Source: UBA2040 sp041674745
Lineage (GTDB): Bacteria > Bacteroidota > Bacteroidia > Flavobacteriales_D > Crocinitomicaceae
Reading direction: 5' to 3'
NCBI GenBank assembly: GCA_041674745.1
Contig: JBAYVD010000004.1
Span: 178,943 to 242,942 of the forward strand
DNA: 64,000 bases
In this document: piece by piece, positions 1 to 7,097 of the stretch
Layout: each line of letters begins with the position of its first letter
Position numbering within the stretch: position 1 is the first letter of the stretch
Program-made: the position numbers and the translations under genes
Notes under the pieces: generated by a model
The model's input: the letters and a program-made list of their open reading frames with translations, nothing else
Database searches by the model: none
What the model was told of the DNA's origin: nothing

Positions 1-167
1 TACGTTGGTTCAAGGAAGCCTTGAAGGAATCCATATTGCATCATTTTCTGGATCGAAAAGGTGCCAACGAGAGTGTTCATGATTTTGAACGTCAAATCAT
101 CGATCAATCCATTTCCCCTTTTGATGCAGCAGAACAGCTGTTGGCCCAATGGCTAAAGGACAAATAA
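1..167 (+). CDS. meaB: MeaB/ArgK-type GTPase, C-terminal end (partial)
   Basis: The window opens inside a plus-strand gene; frame 3 is open from base 3 to the TAA at 165-167 and gives the last 54 residues. The tail has an amphipathic helix followed by an 'ISPFDAAEQLLAQWL' end, which matches my memory of how MeaB (ArgK) proteins finish. MeaB is the G-protein chaperone that protects and reloads adenosylcobalamin-dependent methylmalonyl-CoA mutase. The GTPase motifs lie outside the window, so the call rests on the tail alone. A PduO-type cobalamin adenosyltransferase at 30234-30782 supports cobalamin use by this organism. Confidence 0.55.
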   Translation, partial: RWFKEALKESILHHFLDRKGANESVHDFERQIIDQSISPFDAAEQLLAQWLKDK

Positions 168-176
168 AAAAATAAA

Positions 177-386
177 ATGAAACAAGAATTCAAAATAGAA
201 GGCGATTACATCGAATTGATCCAACTATTAAAAGCCACAGGACTGGCGAGCACAGGTGGTCATGCCAAATTTATTGTTGGGGATGGTATGGTGAAAAGAA
301 ATGGCGAAATTGAGCTCCGTAAAAGGGCAAAATTAATTCCCGGTGATGTGTTGGTCATTGATGGAAAAGAATTTACGATGGTCTAA
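177..386 (+). CDS. S4-domain RNA-binding protein, YbcJ-like
   Basis: A 69-residue protein that is essentially one S4 RNA-binding fold. Visible S4 features are 'IQLLKATGLASTGGHAKFI' as the first helix pair, 'GMVKRNGEIELRKRAKL' as the turn-strand, and 'GDVLVIDG' near the end. Family members (YbcJ/YaaA type) are small ribosome- or RNA-associated proteins of unclear exact role. It starts 10 bases after the meaB-like stop, so co-transcription is likely. Length is normal for the family. Confidence 0.8.
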   Translation: MKQEFKIEGDYIELIQLLKATGLASTGGHAKFIVGDGMVKRNGEIELRKRAKLIPGDVLVIDGKEFTMV

Positions 387-407
387 TTCCCTTCATTGAA
401 GTTCATT

Positions 408-1016
408 TTAACCTCTTCTCCCTAACGGAATGAACAAACTAACGCGATAAAGTATCGGAATTAGGGCTCCGTTTTGTCCGTTGGGCCCCACCTTCTTTGG
501 GTGATAGGTCGCTCGGTAGGGACTGTTCAGATTGTTTACAACATCGTAATAAATTCCAAGATTCACCCGAAATCGATTCTCTAAAAAAGATTGAGAATAG
601 CCTCCGCCTAAAAATAAAGTAGTGATCCAATGCTTATCCGGTTTTCCGGTGTTAATGGCAAAATAAGGACTATTTAAAAATTCCAGTTCACCACCAATAA
701 ACAAATATTGAAACAGGCGCACGTGCAAGAAAGCACCAGCTCCAAAGATATCGTAACTAGCACTATTTCCATAAAGATTTGAATAGGCACGCATCATTCG
801 AAAAGAAGGACCATAAGCAAAAGTACTATCACCCGCAGGCAAAAGTGCTAGCTTCAATCCAAGTGTAAAGTTTCCACCATTGGTTCCAACACTGAAATAG
901 CCATCCAAGCCTATTTCCTTGCCCATTTTTTCCATGTCAACAAGCACTTCGTCGTCCTCCTCTTGTGCCCAAATCAGCGGAGATACAAACAACAACAAAA
1001 TCCATAATTTTTTCAT
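408..1016 (-). CDS. secreted, probably outer-membrane barrel-like protein of unknown function
   Basis: A 202-residue protein with a signal peptide (Lys-Lys then a hydrophobic stretch ending 'LIWAQ'), followed by an acidic patch 'EEDDEVLVDME'. The rest is rich in alternating aromatic/glycine segments such as 'FGAGAFLHVRLFQYLFIGGEL' (split across two strands) and 'TTLFLGGGYSQSF', the look of a small outer-membrane beta-barrel. The C-terminus is 'SLFIPLGRRG', without a final aromatic residue. It is convergent with the S4 gene. I do not recognise a named family. Confidence 0.6.
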   Translation of the reverse strand: MKKLWILLLFVSPLIWAQEEDDEVLVDMEKMGKEIGLDGYFSVGTNGGNFTLGLKLALLPAGDSTFAYGPSFRMMRAYSNLYGNSASYDIFGAGAFLHVRLFQYLFIGGELEFLNSPYFAINTGKPDKHWITTLFLGGGYSQSFLENRFRVNLGIYYDVVNNLNSPYRATYHPKKVGPNGQNGALIPILYRVSLFIPLGRRG

Positions 1017-1166
1017 GTTTCAAATTTAAAGGTATTCTTTCCAAAATCAGTATTCAATGAAAAAATTTAAGCAATAATTAAGGTTGTATTCGAAACTTGT
1101 AGGCAAGAATTAGCCAGGCTAATGATTTGAAAATAAAAACGAGAAAACAATTTCGCGAAAAGTATC

Positions 1167-1174
1167 TATCTTTG
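1167..1174 (+). promoter_or_regulatory. -7 box TATCTTTG for folD
   Basis: A perfect TAnnTTTG box 16 bases before the ATG at 1190. No TTG is seen at the usual -33 distance. Its position inside the longer reading frame (which opens at 1127) argues that translation starts at 1190. Confidence 0.6.
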
Positions 1175-1189
1175 CAAAAAAGATCCAGT

Positions 1190-2068
1190 ATGCAATTATT
1201 AGACGGCAAAGCAACTTCAGAATTAATCAAAAAAGAATTGGCTGATGCCGTGAAAACGCGAAAAGAAGAAGGGAAGAAAATTCCTCATTTGGCGGCGATT
1301 TTGGTCGGAACGGATGGAGGTTCAATGACGTATGTAAACGCGAAAGTCAAGGCTTGCGATCAAATCGGATTCGAGAGTACATTAATTCGCTACGACGATT
1401 CCGTGCCAGAAGAAATCTTGTTAGCCAAGGTAAAATCTTTGAACGAAGACAAGAGTATCGATGGATTTATTGTTCAATTGCCCTTGCCGAAACACATCGA
1501 TGAGTTAAAAATCACCCAAGCTATCGATCCGTTAAAGGATGTAGATGGATTTCACCCTGTGAACTTAGGAAATATGGTCTTGAATTTACCTGGTTTTCTC
1601 CCAGCTACCCCAGCAGGAATTGTTCAATTGATCAAACGAAATGGCATAGAAACAGCAGGTAAAAACTGTGTTGTGATTGGACGAAGCAACATCGTTGGGA
1701 TGCCGTTGAGTATCATGTTGGCACGTAATACAGACCCAGGAAATTGTACCGTTACGCTGACGCATAGTCGAACGAAAAATTTAAAAGAAATCTGTCTTGG
1801 TGCAGATATATTGATTGCGGCCATTGGTAAACCGGGTTATGTTACCGCAGATATGGTGAAAGAGGGTGCTGTGGTAATTGACGTAGGGACAACGCGCATC
1901 GAAGACAGTAGTCGCGCTCGTGGCTGGCGTTTGAGTGGTGACGTTGATTTTGAAAACGTAGCTCCAAAAACTTCTTTTATAACGCCCGTTCCAGGTGGAG
2001 TTGGGCCCATGACCATCGCGTCTTTGATGATCAACACACTACAAGCGATGGAATTAAAAGGGAAGTAA
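1190..2068 (+). CDS. folD: bifunctional methylenetetrahydrofolate dehydrogenase / methenyltetrahydrofolate cyclohydrolase
   Basis: FolD interconverts 5,10-methylene-, 5,10-methenyl- and 10-formyl-tetrahydrofolate in the cytoplasm. The 292-residue product starts 'MQLLDGKATSELIK', the usual FolD beginning. It carries the substrate/catalytic 'YVNAKVKAC' motif near residues 48-56 (catalytic Lys 52), 'DGFIVQLPLPKHID', the dinucleotide-binding 'VIGRSNIVGMP' and the C-terminal signature 'PVPGGVGPMT'. The frame is open from 1127, but a TATCTTTG promoter box lies at 1167-1174 and the extra 21 residues are not FolD-like, so I place the start at 1190. It looks monocistronic. Confidence 0.95.
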   Translation: MQLLDGKATSELIKKELADAVKTRKEEGKKIPHLAAILVGTDGGSMTYVNAKVKACDQIGFESTLIRYDDSVPEEILLAKVKSLNEDKSIDGFIVQLPLPKHIDELKITQAIDPLKDVDGFHPVNLGNMVLNLPGFLPATPAGIVQLIKRNGIETAGKNCVVIGRSNIVGMPLSIMLARNTDPGNCTVTLTHSRTKNLKEICLGADILIAAIGKPGYVTADMVKEGAVVIDVGTTRIEDSSRARGWRLSGDVDFENVAPKTSFITPVPGGVGPMTIASLMINTLQAMELKGK

Positions 2069-2201
2069 TTTTCAATCCTATTTACAGGTCCACATGGAGT
2101 GAACAATTCTCTACAGGTTAGGAAAAAAACTGACTTATATTATTTTTTTGAATTAATTTAATTCGTTAATTTGTCTTTAAACAACTTAAAAACAACTCGA
2201 T

Positions 2202-3008
2202 ATGAAAATTAATTTACGATTGTCTTTCATGGCTTTGCTCATGATTTCAATGACCTCATTTGGCCAAATTCCCAACAATGGATTTGAAAATTGGACAGAT
2301 GACGGTTCGGATAATAACCCAGACTTTTGGATAACGAGTAATTCTGATCCTTTCGTTTGCGTTTCGCCCTATACTCCGGCTTATGCAGGTAACTTTTCCA
2401 TGAAAGTGGAAACGTTTTCTCCAGGATTTGGCATCCTTCCAGGTATCGCCGAATTGGATTTTAATTATTCACAGCGGCCCAATTTTTTAAAAGCGTGCAT
2501 TAAAACCAACATTGCTCCGGGCGACAAAGTAATATTAATGGTTTCCATGTTTCAGGGTGATTCGATTGTGGCTTCCCCCTTATTTTGTTCCTTTAACGTG
2601 GATACGAATATCAATGAATTTACTTGCATGTATTTCCCTATAAGCTATTTATCTTCTTTGATTCCTGATTCAGTGAATATTACGATTGCAGCGGGCATGG
2701 GGAATACACAGATGGGAACCTACATTATCGTAGATGAATTGTCTTTTGAAGACGCCTTGGATATCGCTGAAATGGAAAAAAATCCTTTGACTCAATTGTT
2801 TCCAAATCCATTTACCGATAAGTTGACGATTGCTTCTGAAATTTCGGATAAGATTGAATTAATCAACCTGCGCGGTGAAGTAATCTCAGTTCCCATAGCC
2901 GCACATGACGGATTCACGGATTTGGATACGAGCAAATTACCGGAAGGACTTTACGTAGTTCGCGTTTATGCGAAAAATGGACTTGTTAGCTTTAAAGTGA
3001 TCAAATAG
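2202..3008 (+). CDS. secreted protein with type A T9SS sorting domain
   Basis: A 268-residue exported protein. The N-terminus is a signal peptide ('LLMISMTSFGQ') followed by 'IPNNGFENWTDDGSD', a pattern common in Bacteroidota carbohydrate-binding-like beta-sandwich proteins. The last 70 residues are a classic type A T9SS domain: 'LFPNPFTDKLTIAS', a central 'KIELINLRGEV', then 'LPEGLYVVRVYAKNG' and the basic end 'FKVIK'. It should cross the outer membrane by T9SS and be anchored or released. The body (about residues 22-190) shows no enzyme motif I know. A near-consensus box TTAATTTG lies at 2166-2173. It converges with the flavoprotein gene. Confidence 0.85.
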   Translation: MKINLRLSFMALLMISMTSFGQIPNNGFENWTDDGSDNNPDFWITSNSDPFVCVSPYTPAYAGNFSMKVETFSPGFGILPGIAELDFNYSQRPNFLKACIKTNIAPGDKVILMVSMFQGDSIVASPLFCSFNVDTNINEFTCMYFPISYLSSLIPDSVNITIAAGMGNTQMGTYIIVDELSFEDALDIAEMEKNPLTQLFPNPFTDKLTIASEISDKIELINLRGEVISVPIAAHDGFTDLDTSKLPEGLYVVRVYAKNGLVSFKVIK

Positions 3009-3018
3009 ATTCGCGCGG

Positions 3019-4509
3019 TTACAATCTTTCTAAGTTGGTTTTTACTCCATTTACAAGTGAGTAACAAGCCAACTTATCTTTGAAAACAGACGTTTTGAAA
3101 ATTGATTTGTTCAAGAGCATACGAACACATTCTTGAATTCCTTCAACGATGGAAGGGTGAGGGTGCACCAATTCAGCGAGCACCTCGATACCGACATTCA
3201 TTTTGATCAAAAGTCCAACCGCTTGAATGGCACTCGAAGCATGTTCACCAACTGCGCGCATACCAAGTATTTTCATGTCATTATCGTTGCTGACGATTAT
3301 TTTGAAAAATCCTTGCGTTTTGCGCATGGCAATGGCTCTGGCAATGACGGAATAGTCAATTTTCACCACTTTTACAGGAATGTTTTTTTCGATGCATTGC
3401 TGCTCATTCATGCCTACGGCTGCCACTTCAGGTTGTAAAAACATGATAGTGCAAACATTGTCGTAGGATAGCGGTGCTCGTGTGTTGCCAAATATTTTTT
3501 CCACCGCATGTCGAGCTTCAATTTCTCCCATGTTCACCAGAGCAATTCGCCCAGACACATCACCAACGGCATAAATATTGGGAATATTCGTTTGGGTGTC
3601 TGCATCGCCGATATAGAGATTACGGGGACCTAAAACAACGCCAGCAGCGGCAATGTCCAGGCCTTCTACATTGGGCAATCGACCAACGGAGAGTAATGCT
3701 TTTTGAACACGGATAATTTCTGTTTTACCGTCGTTATATTCCAGTTCATATTCGACTTCGCCTTCCACGATTTCCATTCGTTTCAAGGCAGAATTGTGAT
3801 GAATAATGACACCTCTTTTTTCGAGATTGGAAGCCACCATGCTGGAGATGTCTTCATCTTCGAAAGGTAAAATTCGATCTTGTCGGTCAATGATGTGGAC
3901 TTTTGTTTTGCCAAAATTGGAGAATATAGTAGCATATTCACAACCAATTACACCCGCTCCAACAATTACGATACTCTCTGGATAGTCATCGATTTGATCA
4001 ATTCCATCGCTGGTTAAAATGATTTTTTCGTCGACTACAACATTGGGTATGAATCTGGGTCTTGATCCCGTCGCTAAAATGATATGATCACCCCAAATTA
4101 CCTTTTGTGTTCCTTCGTGATTGATTTGAATTTCATTTTTTGACAACAATTTTCCACTTCCTCTTTCGTAATGAAAGATTTTGTTCATTGTTTCTGTTTG
4201 CAACAACTTTATGTGACATGAATATTGAAATTTTCGCTCAAAAATTGCCTCTTCTAAATTTCTTCGAACATCCGTCCATGGCATCTCGAAATTCATGTGC
4301 TCATCGGATTTGAGCATATTGTTGACACTGGCCACACGAGTCGAAAGTTCCCAAAGAGTTTTAGAAGACAAAGCACCGTTGTAAACGCCCGCTCCGCCAA
4401 CTTTGTCGCGTTCTATGAGACAAACACGTTTACCAAAATCAATTCCGCGCATGGCGGCAGCATAGCCAGCGGGACCTCCGCCAATCACAACCAAATCGTA
4501 ATGATCCAT
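3019..4509 (-). CDS. FAD/NAD(P) pyridine-nucleotide oxidoreductase, lipoamide-dehydrogenase/SthA-like but lacking the redox disulfide
   Basis: A 496-residue flavoprotein of the class I pyridine nucleotide-disulfide family. The FAD-binding 'VVIGGGPAGYAAAMRG' is at residues 7-22, the second Rossmann motif 'IVIVGAGVIGCEYA' lies near the middle, and 'NIYAVGDVSG' is the second FAD motif. The C-terminal dimer domain keeps the 'HPHPSIVE' His/Glu pair. Where lipoamide dehydrogenases have GGTCLNVGCIPSK, this protein has 'GGAGVYNGALSSK' (residues 38-50), so both redox cysteines are gone (Gly41, Ala46). It therefore cannot act as a normal disulfide reductase. Soluble transhydrogenase (SthA) also lacks one of the two cysteines, so an SthA-like hydride-transfer role is possible. 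It is divergent from the YkgJ gene. Confidence 0.8.
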   Translation of the reverse strand: MDHYDLVVIGGGPAGYAAAMRGIDFGKRVCLIERDKVGGAGVYNGALSSKTLWELSTRVASVNNMLKSDEHMNFEMPWTDVRRNLEEAIFERKFQYSCHIKLLQTETMNKIFHYERGSGKLLSKNEIQINHEGTQKVIWGDHIILATGSRPRFIPNVVVDEKIILTSDGIDQIDDYPESIVIVGAGVIGCEYATIFSNFGKTKVHIIDRQDRILPFEDEDISSMVASNLEKRGVIIHHNSALKRMEIVEGEVEYELEYNDGKTEIIRVQKALLSVGRLPNVEGLDIAAAGVVLGPRNLYIGDADTQTNIPNIYAVGDVSGRIALVNMGEIEARHAVEKIFGNTRAPLSYDNVCTIMFLQPEVAAVGMNEQQCIEKNIPVKVVKIDYSVIARAIAMRKTQGFFKIIVSNDNDMKILGMRAVGEHASSAIQAVGLLIKMNVGIEVLAELVHPHPSIVEGIQECVRMLLNKSIFKTSVFKDKLACYSLVNGVKTNLERL

Positions 4510-4531
4510 GAGTATTTTCTAGGTTTTCCAG

Positions 4532-4539
4532 CAAATATA
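4532..4539 (-). promoter_or_regulatory. -7 box TATATTTG for the cysteine-less flavoprotein
   Basis: A perfect TAnnTTTG box on the minus strand, 22 bases upstream of the ATG at 4509. No clear -33 TTG. The divergent gene has a 7/8 match (GATATTTG) at 4551-4558, so both promoters sit in about 30 bases. Confidence 0.5.
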
Positions 4540-4583
4540 AGAGTTTATGCGATATTTGTGGAAACATAAAAAAGAAGGCAGTC

Positions 4584-5084
4584 GTGAAATATCAATCAGA
4601 ATTAATTGAAGCTGTAAAAATCAAAGAGCAAAGTGCTAAGTTTTTTAAGAACAACAAATTGAAGGGTAAAAAACTCGATGATCTTTTTCATGAAGAACAC
4701 GAAAAAGTATTTCAGAAGATAGATTGCTTGGCCTGCGCAAATTGTTGTAAAACGACCAGTCCAATTTTTCGTGATATTGACATCAAGCGGATTGCTAAAA
4801 ATTTGAGAACTACTGAGAAACAATTTATCACCTCTTATCTTCACCTGGATGAGGAAATGGATTATGTCTTGAATCAATCTCCATGTGCTTTTTTGGATGC
4901 TGATGATAACAAATGCACAATTTATGAATTTCGACCTTTGGCGTGCCGTGAGTATCCCCACACCGATAGAAAAAACATGCATCAAATTTTAAATCTCACT
5001 CAAAAGAATATGGATATCTGTCCCGCTGTTGTTAGAATAGTTGGCACAATTCTTGAGAAATCGACTAAAAGTAAAGTTAGATAA
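4584..5084 (+). CDS. YkgJ-family cysteine-cluster protein
   Basis: A 166-residue protein starting at GTG (4584). It has the YkgJ (zinc- or iron-chelating, Fe-S-like) pattern: 'CLACANCC' at residues 48-55, Cys101 in 'PCAFLDADDNKC' with Cys111, Cys121 in 'FRPLACREYP', and Cys146 in 'DICPAVV'. The family is widespread and its biochemical role is unsettled. No membrane segment. It is divergent from the flavoprotein, sharing a very short promoter region. Near-consensus -7 box GATATTTG at 4551. Confidence 0.85.
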   Translation: MKYQSELIEAVKIKEQSAKFFKNNKLKGKKLDDLFHEEHEKVFQKIDCLACANCCKTTSPIFRDIDIKRIAKNLRTTEKQFITSYLHLDEEMDYVLNQSPCAFLDADDNKCTIYEFRPLACREYPHTDRKNMHQILNLTQKNMDICPAVVRIVGTILEKSTKSKVR

Positions 5085-5212
5085 TTGATATGGTAATCAA
5101 AAATTTAGAGGTAAATTGTAGATTATTTGATGATTATTTAGTTATTTCGTGCAACCAAACGATAGGTTCATGAAATTTGTGAACGTATAACAGAATAAAG
5201 AGGAGCCATTTA

Positions 5213-5791
5213 ATGGTTGAAATTAGTAACGATACCGCTGAAATTCTACTTAAAAGGAATTTCGATAGAACAATCAATGGTTGTCTTCAAGACATTGGTT
5301 GTTTCTTGTTGCATGATTTTTTAGGCAATATAAATGAAACCACTATCGGGCAAATTTCAAGCTCCGTAGAACAAAAACTTCACCGTGTCGATTTGGAAAA
5401 AAACATCAGTAAAAGAGCTTTCGCTATTCTTATTGAAGGACTTCAGAATATTTATCGGCATGCGTTAAAAGACAGTGATGGTCAATCTGTGGGAGGTTTT
5501 GTATTGACCAATTCCAATGAGAACATTCAATTGCATTTTTTAAATTTGGTCTGCCAAGATTACGTGCCCAAATTAAAGAAATACTGCGAAAGATTGAATT
5601 TAATGTCACATGATGAAATAAAGACTTTGTATATGGAAACACTGACGAATGCTGAAGTGACCGATAAAGGAGGCGCAAGTTTGGGTTGTATGTTGATGAA
5701 ATTGAAATCGCATCATAATTTATCGTACAACTTTGAATTGGTAGAAAAAGAAATTTCTTGTTTGCATTTGATAGTGTCAATTGCAAAATAG
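5213..5791 (+). CDS. SiaB-like / DUF6272 histidine-kinase-fold (GHKL) protein
   Basis: A 192-residue soluble protein. 'SKRAFAILIEGLQNIYRHA' (residues 66-84) resembles the N-box of GHKL ATPases, with Glu75, Asn79 and His83. 'DKGGASLGCMLMKLK' (151-165) fits the glycine-rich ATP-lid box. This layout matches the SiaB family, serine kinases that phosphorylate a STAS-like partner in the SiaABCD signalling pathway. No phosphatase or diguanylate cyclase neighbour is seen here; the nearest STAS protein is at 10025. A good Shine-Dalgarno (AGGAG, 5202-5206) precedes the ATG, which is unusual in this window. Assignment is by motif memory. Confidence 0.6.
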   Translation: MVEISNDTAEILLKRNFDRTINGCLQDIGCFLLHDFLGNINETTIGQISSSVEQKLHRVDLEKNISKRAFAILIEGLQNIYRHALKDSDGQSVGGFVLTNSNENIQLHFLNLVCQDYVPKLKKYCERLNLMSHDEIKTLYMETLTNAEVTDKGGASLGCMLMKLKSHHNLSYNFELVEKEISCLHLIVSIAK

Positions 5792-5795
5792 AGCC

Positions 5796-6266
5796 ATGAA
5801 ATTTATCTTCGTTTTTTTAATCCCCATCTTATTTTCTTCCATCGGTTATTCTCAAACCAATGTTTACCGCGGCGATCGAGCCAATTCAAACGATTTGATC
5901 TATCAAATTACGCCTAGAAAAATAACGCGGATGGCTAATAGTCTTTGGGGAAAAGACATTTTGTTTATTCGTCAAAATGAAGTGTACGAGGATATTAATT
6001 ACTTTACCTGTCGCTACACAATAGAAGGAAACAAAATCTACAAAGGGCAAAGTAATTCTGTTTTTGACGTTTTATACGAAATTGAAAATGGGAAAGTGTA
6101 TCAAGTTTCAAATTCTTCGTTGCGAAAATGCCTGTATACATTTAGAAATGGTGAGATTTTTCTGGGTGATTCAACCAGCTCGTTTGATTTGCTTTTTAAC
6201 TTCAGTTTACAAGATGATTCTCCTGAAACTGAATTACTGATTTTTCTTGCCATCGCTCCTTTTTAA
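5796..6266 (+). CDS. small secreted protein of unknown function with short internal repeats
   Basis: A 156-residue protein with a clear signal peptide ('FIFVFLIPILFSSIGYSQ'). A TTG at 5781 also opens the frame, but the ATG at 5796 places the start directly before the signal peptide. The mature part shows a loose repeat of about 35-45 residues: 'NVYRGDRANSNDLIYQI', 'KIYKGQSNSVFDVLYEI', 'EIFLGDSTSSFDLLFNF'. This could be a repeated beta-hairpin. It follows the SiaB-like gene by 4 bases, so the two are probably co-transcribed. Function unknown. Confidence 0.65.
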   Translation: MKFIFVFLIPILFSSIGYSQTNVYRGDRANSNDLIYQITPRKITRMANSLWGKDILFIRQNEVYEDINYFTCRYTIEGNKIYKGQSNSVFDVLYEIENGKVYQVSNSSLRKCLYTFRNGEIFLGDSTSSFDLLFNFSLQDDSPETELLIFLAIAPF

Positions 6267-6341
6267 CTATTTTTTTTGTTGTAAAAGCAAAAGTTGAATG
6301 GGTCTTTTTTCGTTTTTTCTTATGTTAAATTTTTAAGGAAA

Positions 6342-6374
6342 TTGAAATTGGTATTGGCAAATGAATTATCTTTG
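6342..6374 (+). promoter_or_regulatory. promoter TTG-N22-TATCTTTG for the 45-residue Cys-rich protein
   Basis: TTG at 6342-6344 and a perfect -7 box TATCTTTG at 6367-6374 (another TTG at 6348 would give N16). Transcription would begin near 6380, just before the GTG-initiated small reading frame at 6395. Confidence 0.6.
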
Positions 6375-6394
6375 TTTAGAATTAATCTAAATAA

Positions 6395-6532
6395 GTGAAA
6401 ACAACCGTTGTTGATACGAAGCTTTTGACTTTGGCACCTTCTTGCCAAGACTGTTCTTGTGACAAAAAGAAAGATTGTTGCAAGAAATACAAAAAGAAAG
6501 GTGTGCACTGTAAAAAGTGTCCGAAAATATAA
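6395..6532 (+). CDS. 45-residue cysteine- and lysine-rich protein
   Basis: A small reading frame starting at GTG (6395) and ending TAA (6530-6532). The product has 45 residues, seven of them cysteine (17, 20, 22, 28, 29, 39, 42) and thirteen lysine. The core runs 'CQDCSCDKKKDCCKKYKKKG' and is followed by 'VHCKKCPKI'. The CxxC and CC spacings suggest metal binding or a metallothionein-like role, but I do not recognise a family. There is no signal peptide. A promoter of the Bacteroidota type ends about 20 bases upstream, which favours a real gene over a chance ORF. The cluster of non-random Cys/Lys codons also argues for selection. Confidence 0.6.
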   Translation: MKTTVVDTKLLTLAPSCQDCSCDKKKDCCKKYKKKGVHCKKCPKI

Positions 6533-6569
6533 GATGCCTCACCTGGGTAGATCTTGCCTATCTTTTCTC

Positions 6570-6577
6570 TAAATTTG
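6570..6577 (+). promoter_or_regulatory. -7 box TAAATTTG before the 6597 gene
   Basis: A perfect TAnnTTTG box 19 bases upstream of the TTG start at 6597. The nearest upstream TTG (6554) is closer than the usual -33 spacing. Confidence 0.4.
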
Positions 6578-6596
6578 TTTTTCCAATTTTACAGGA

Positions 6597-7097
6597 TTGA
6601 AATTCATACTCATTTTTTTACTTTCTATTTCGTTTGAAGGTTGGTCTCAATCCGACGAAACAAACTCTCATCACATTTACAGTGTTGGTGTTTCCTATCA
6701 AAATGAAGATATTTTCACTTCAATAGGTACGGGGTTTCAATATAATTCTCCTTTGATTTTAGAGATTAGATATGGCGTGGGGACAAGGCGCACCTTCTTT
6801 CAACAAGCGTTGTTTTCAAAATTTGATTTGCTGCTTCATGGTGATTTTCTCAAATCCAATCGGTGGATTTTAGGTCCCTCGATTCAATTTTCAGTCATGC
6901 GATTGTCTCCTAAGTTTTTCAAGCCTATCCAAAAATATGCTACGGCAGAATTGGGCTATTATTTTGCTTTTGGGAAACAATTAAAATTTACCCAATCGGC
7001 TTATTTTGGTGGATCGACAACTCATTTTGTGCCCAAAGTCAATCGTTACAATTCCTGGGGATATTCACTTCAAATCGGCATGCGGTATGAAATATAG
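6597..7097 (+). CDS. secreted or outer-membrane protein of unknown function, TTG start
   Basis: A 166-residue protein. Only TTG at 6597 gives a start directly before the signal peptide ('FILIFLLSISFEGWSQ'), so TTG initiation is inferred. The mature part has alternating beta-strand features ('LILEIRYGVGTRRTFF', 'YATAELGYYFAFGKQL') and ends 'YSLQIGMRYEI', suggesting a small outer-membrane barrel. Its last 11 bases overlap the start of the GDPD-like lipoprotein, so the two are translationally linked. Confidence 0.6.
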   Translation: MKFILIFLLSISFEGWSQSDETNSHHIYSVGVSYQNEDIFTSIGTGFQYNSPLILEIRYGVGTRRTFFQQALFSKFDLLLHGDFLKSNRWILGPSIQFSVMRLSPKFFKPIQKYATAELGYYFAFGKQLKFTQSAYFGGSTTHFVPKVNRYNSWGYSLQIGMRYEI

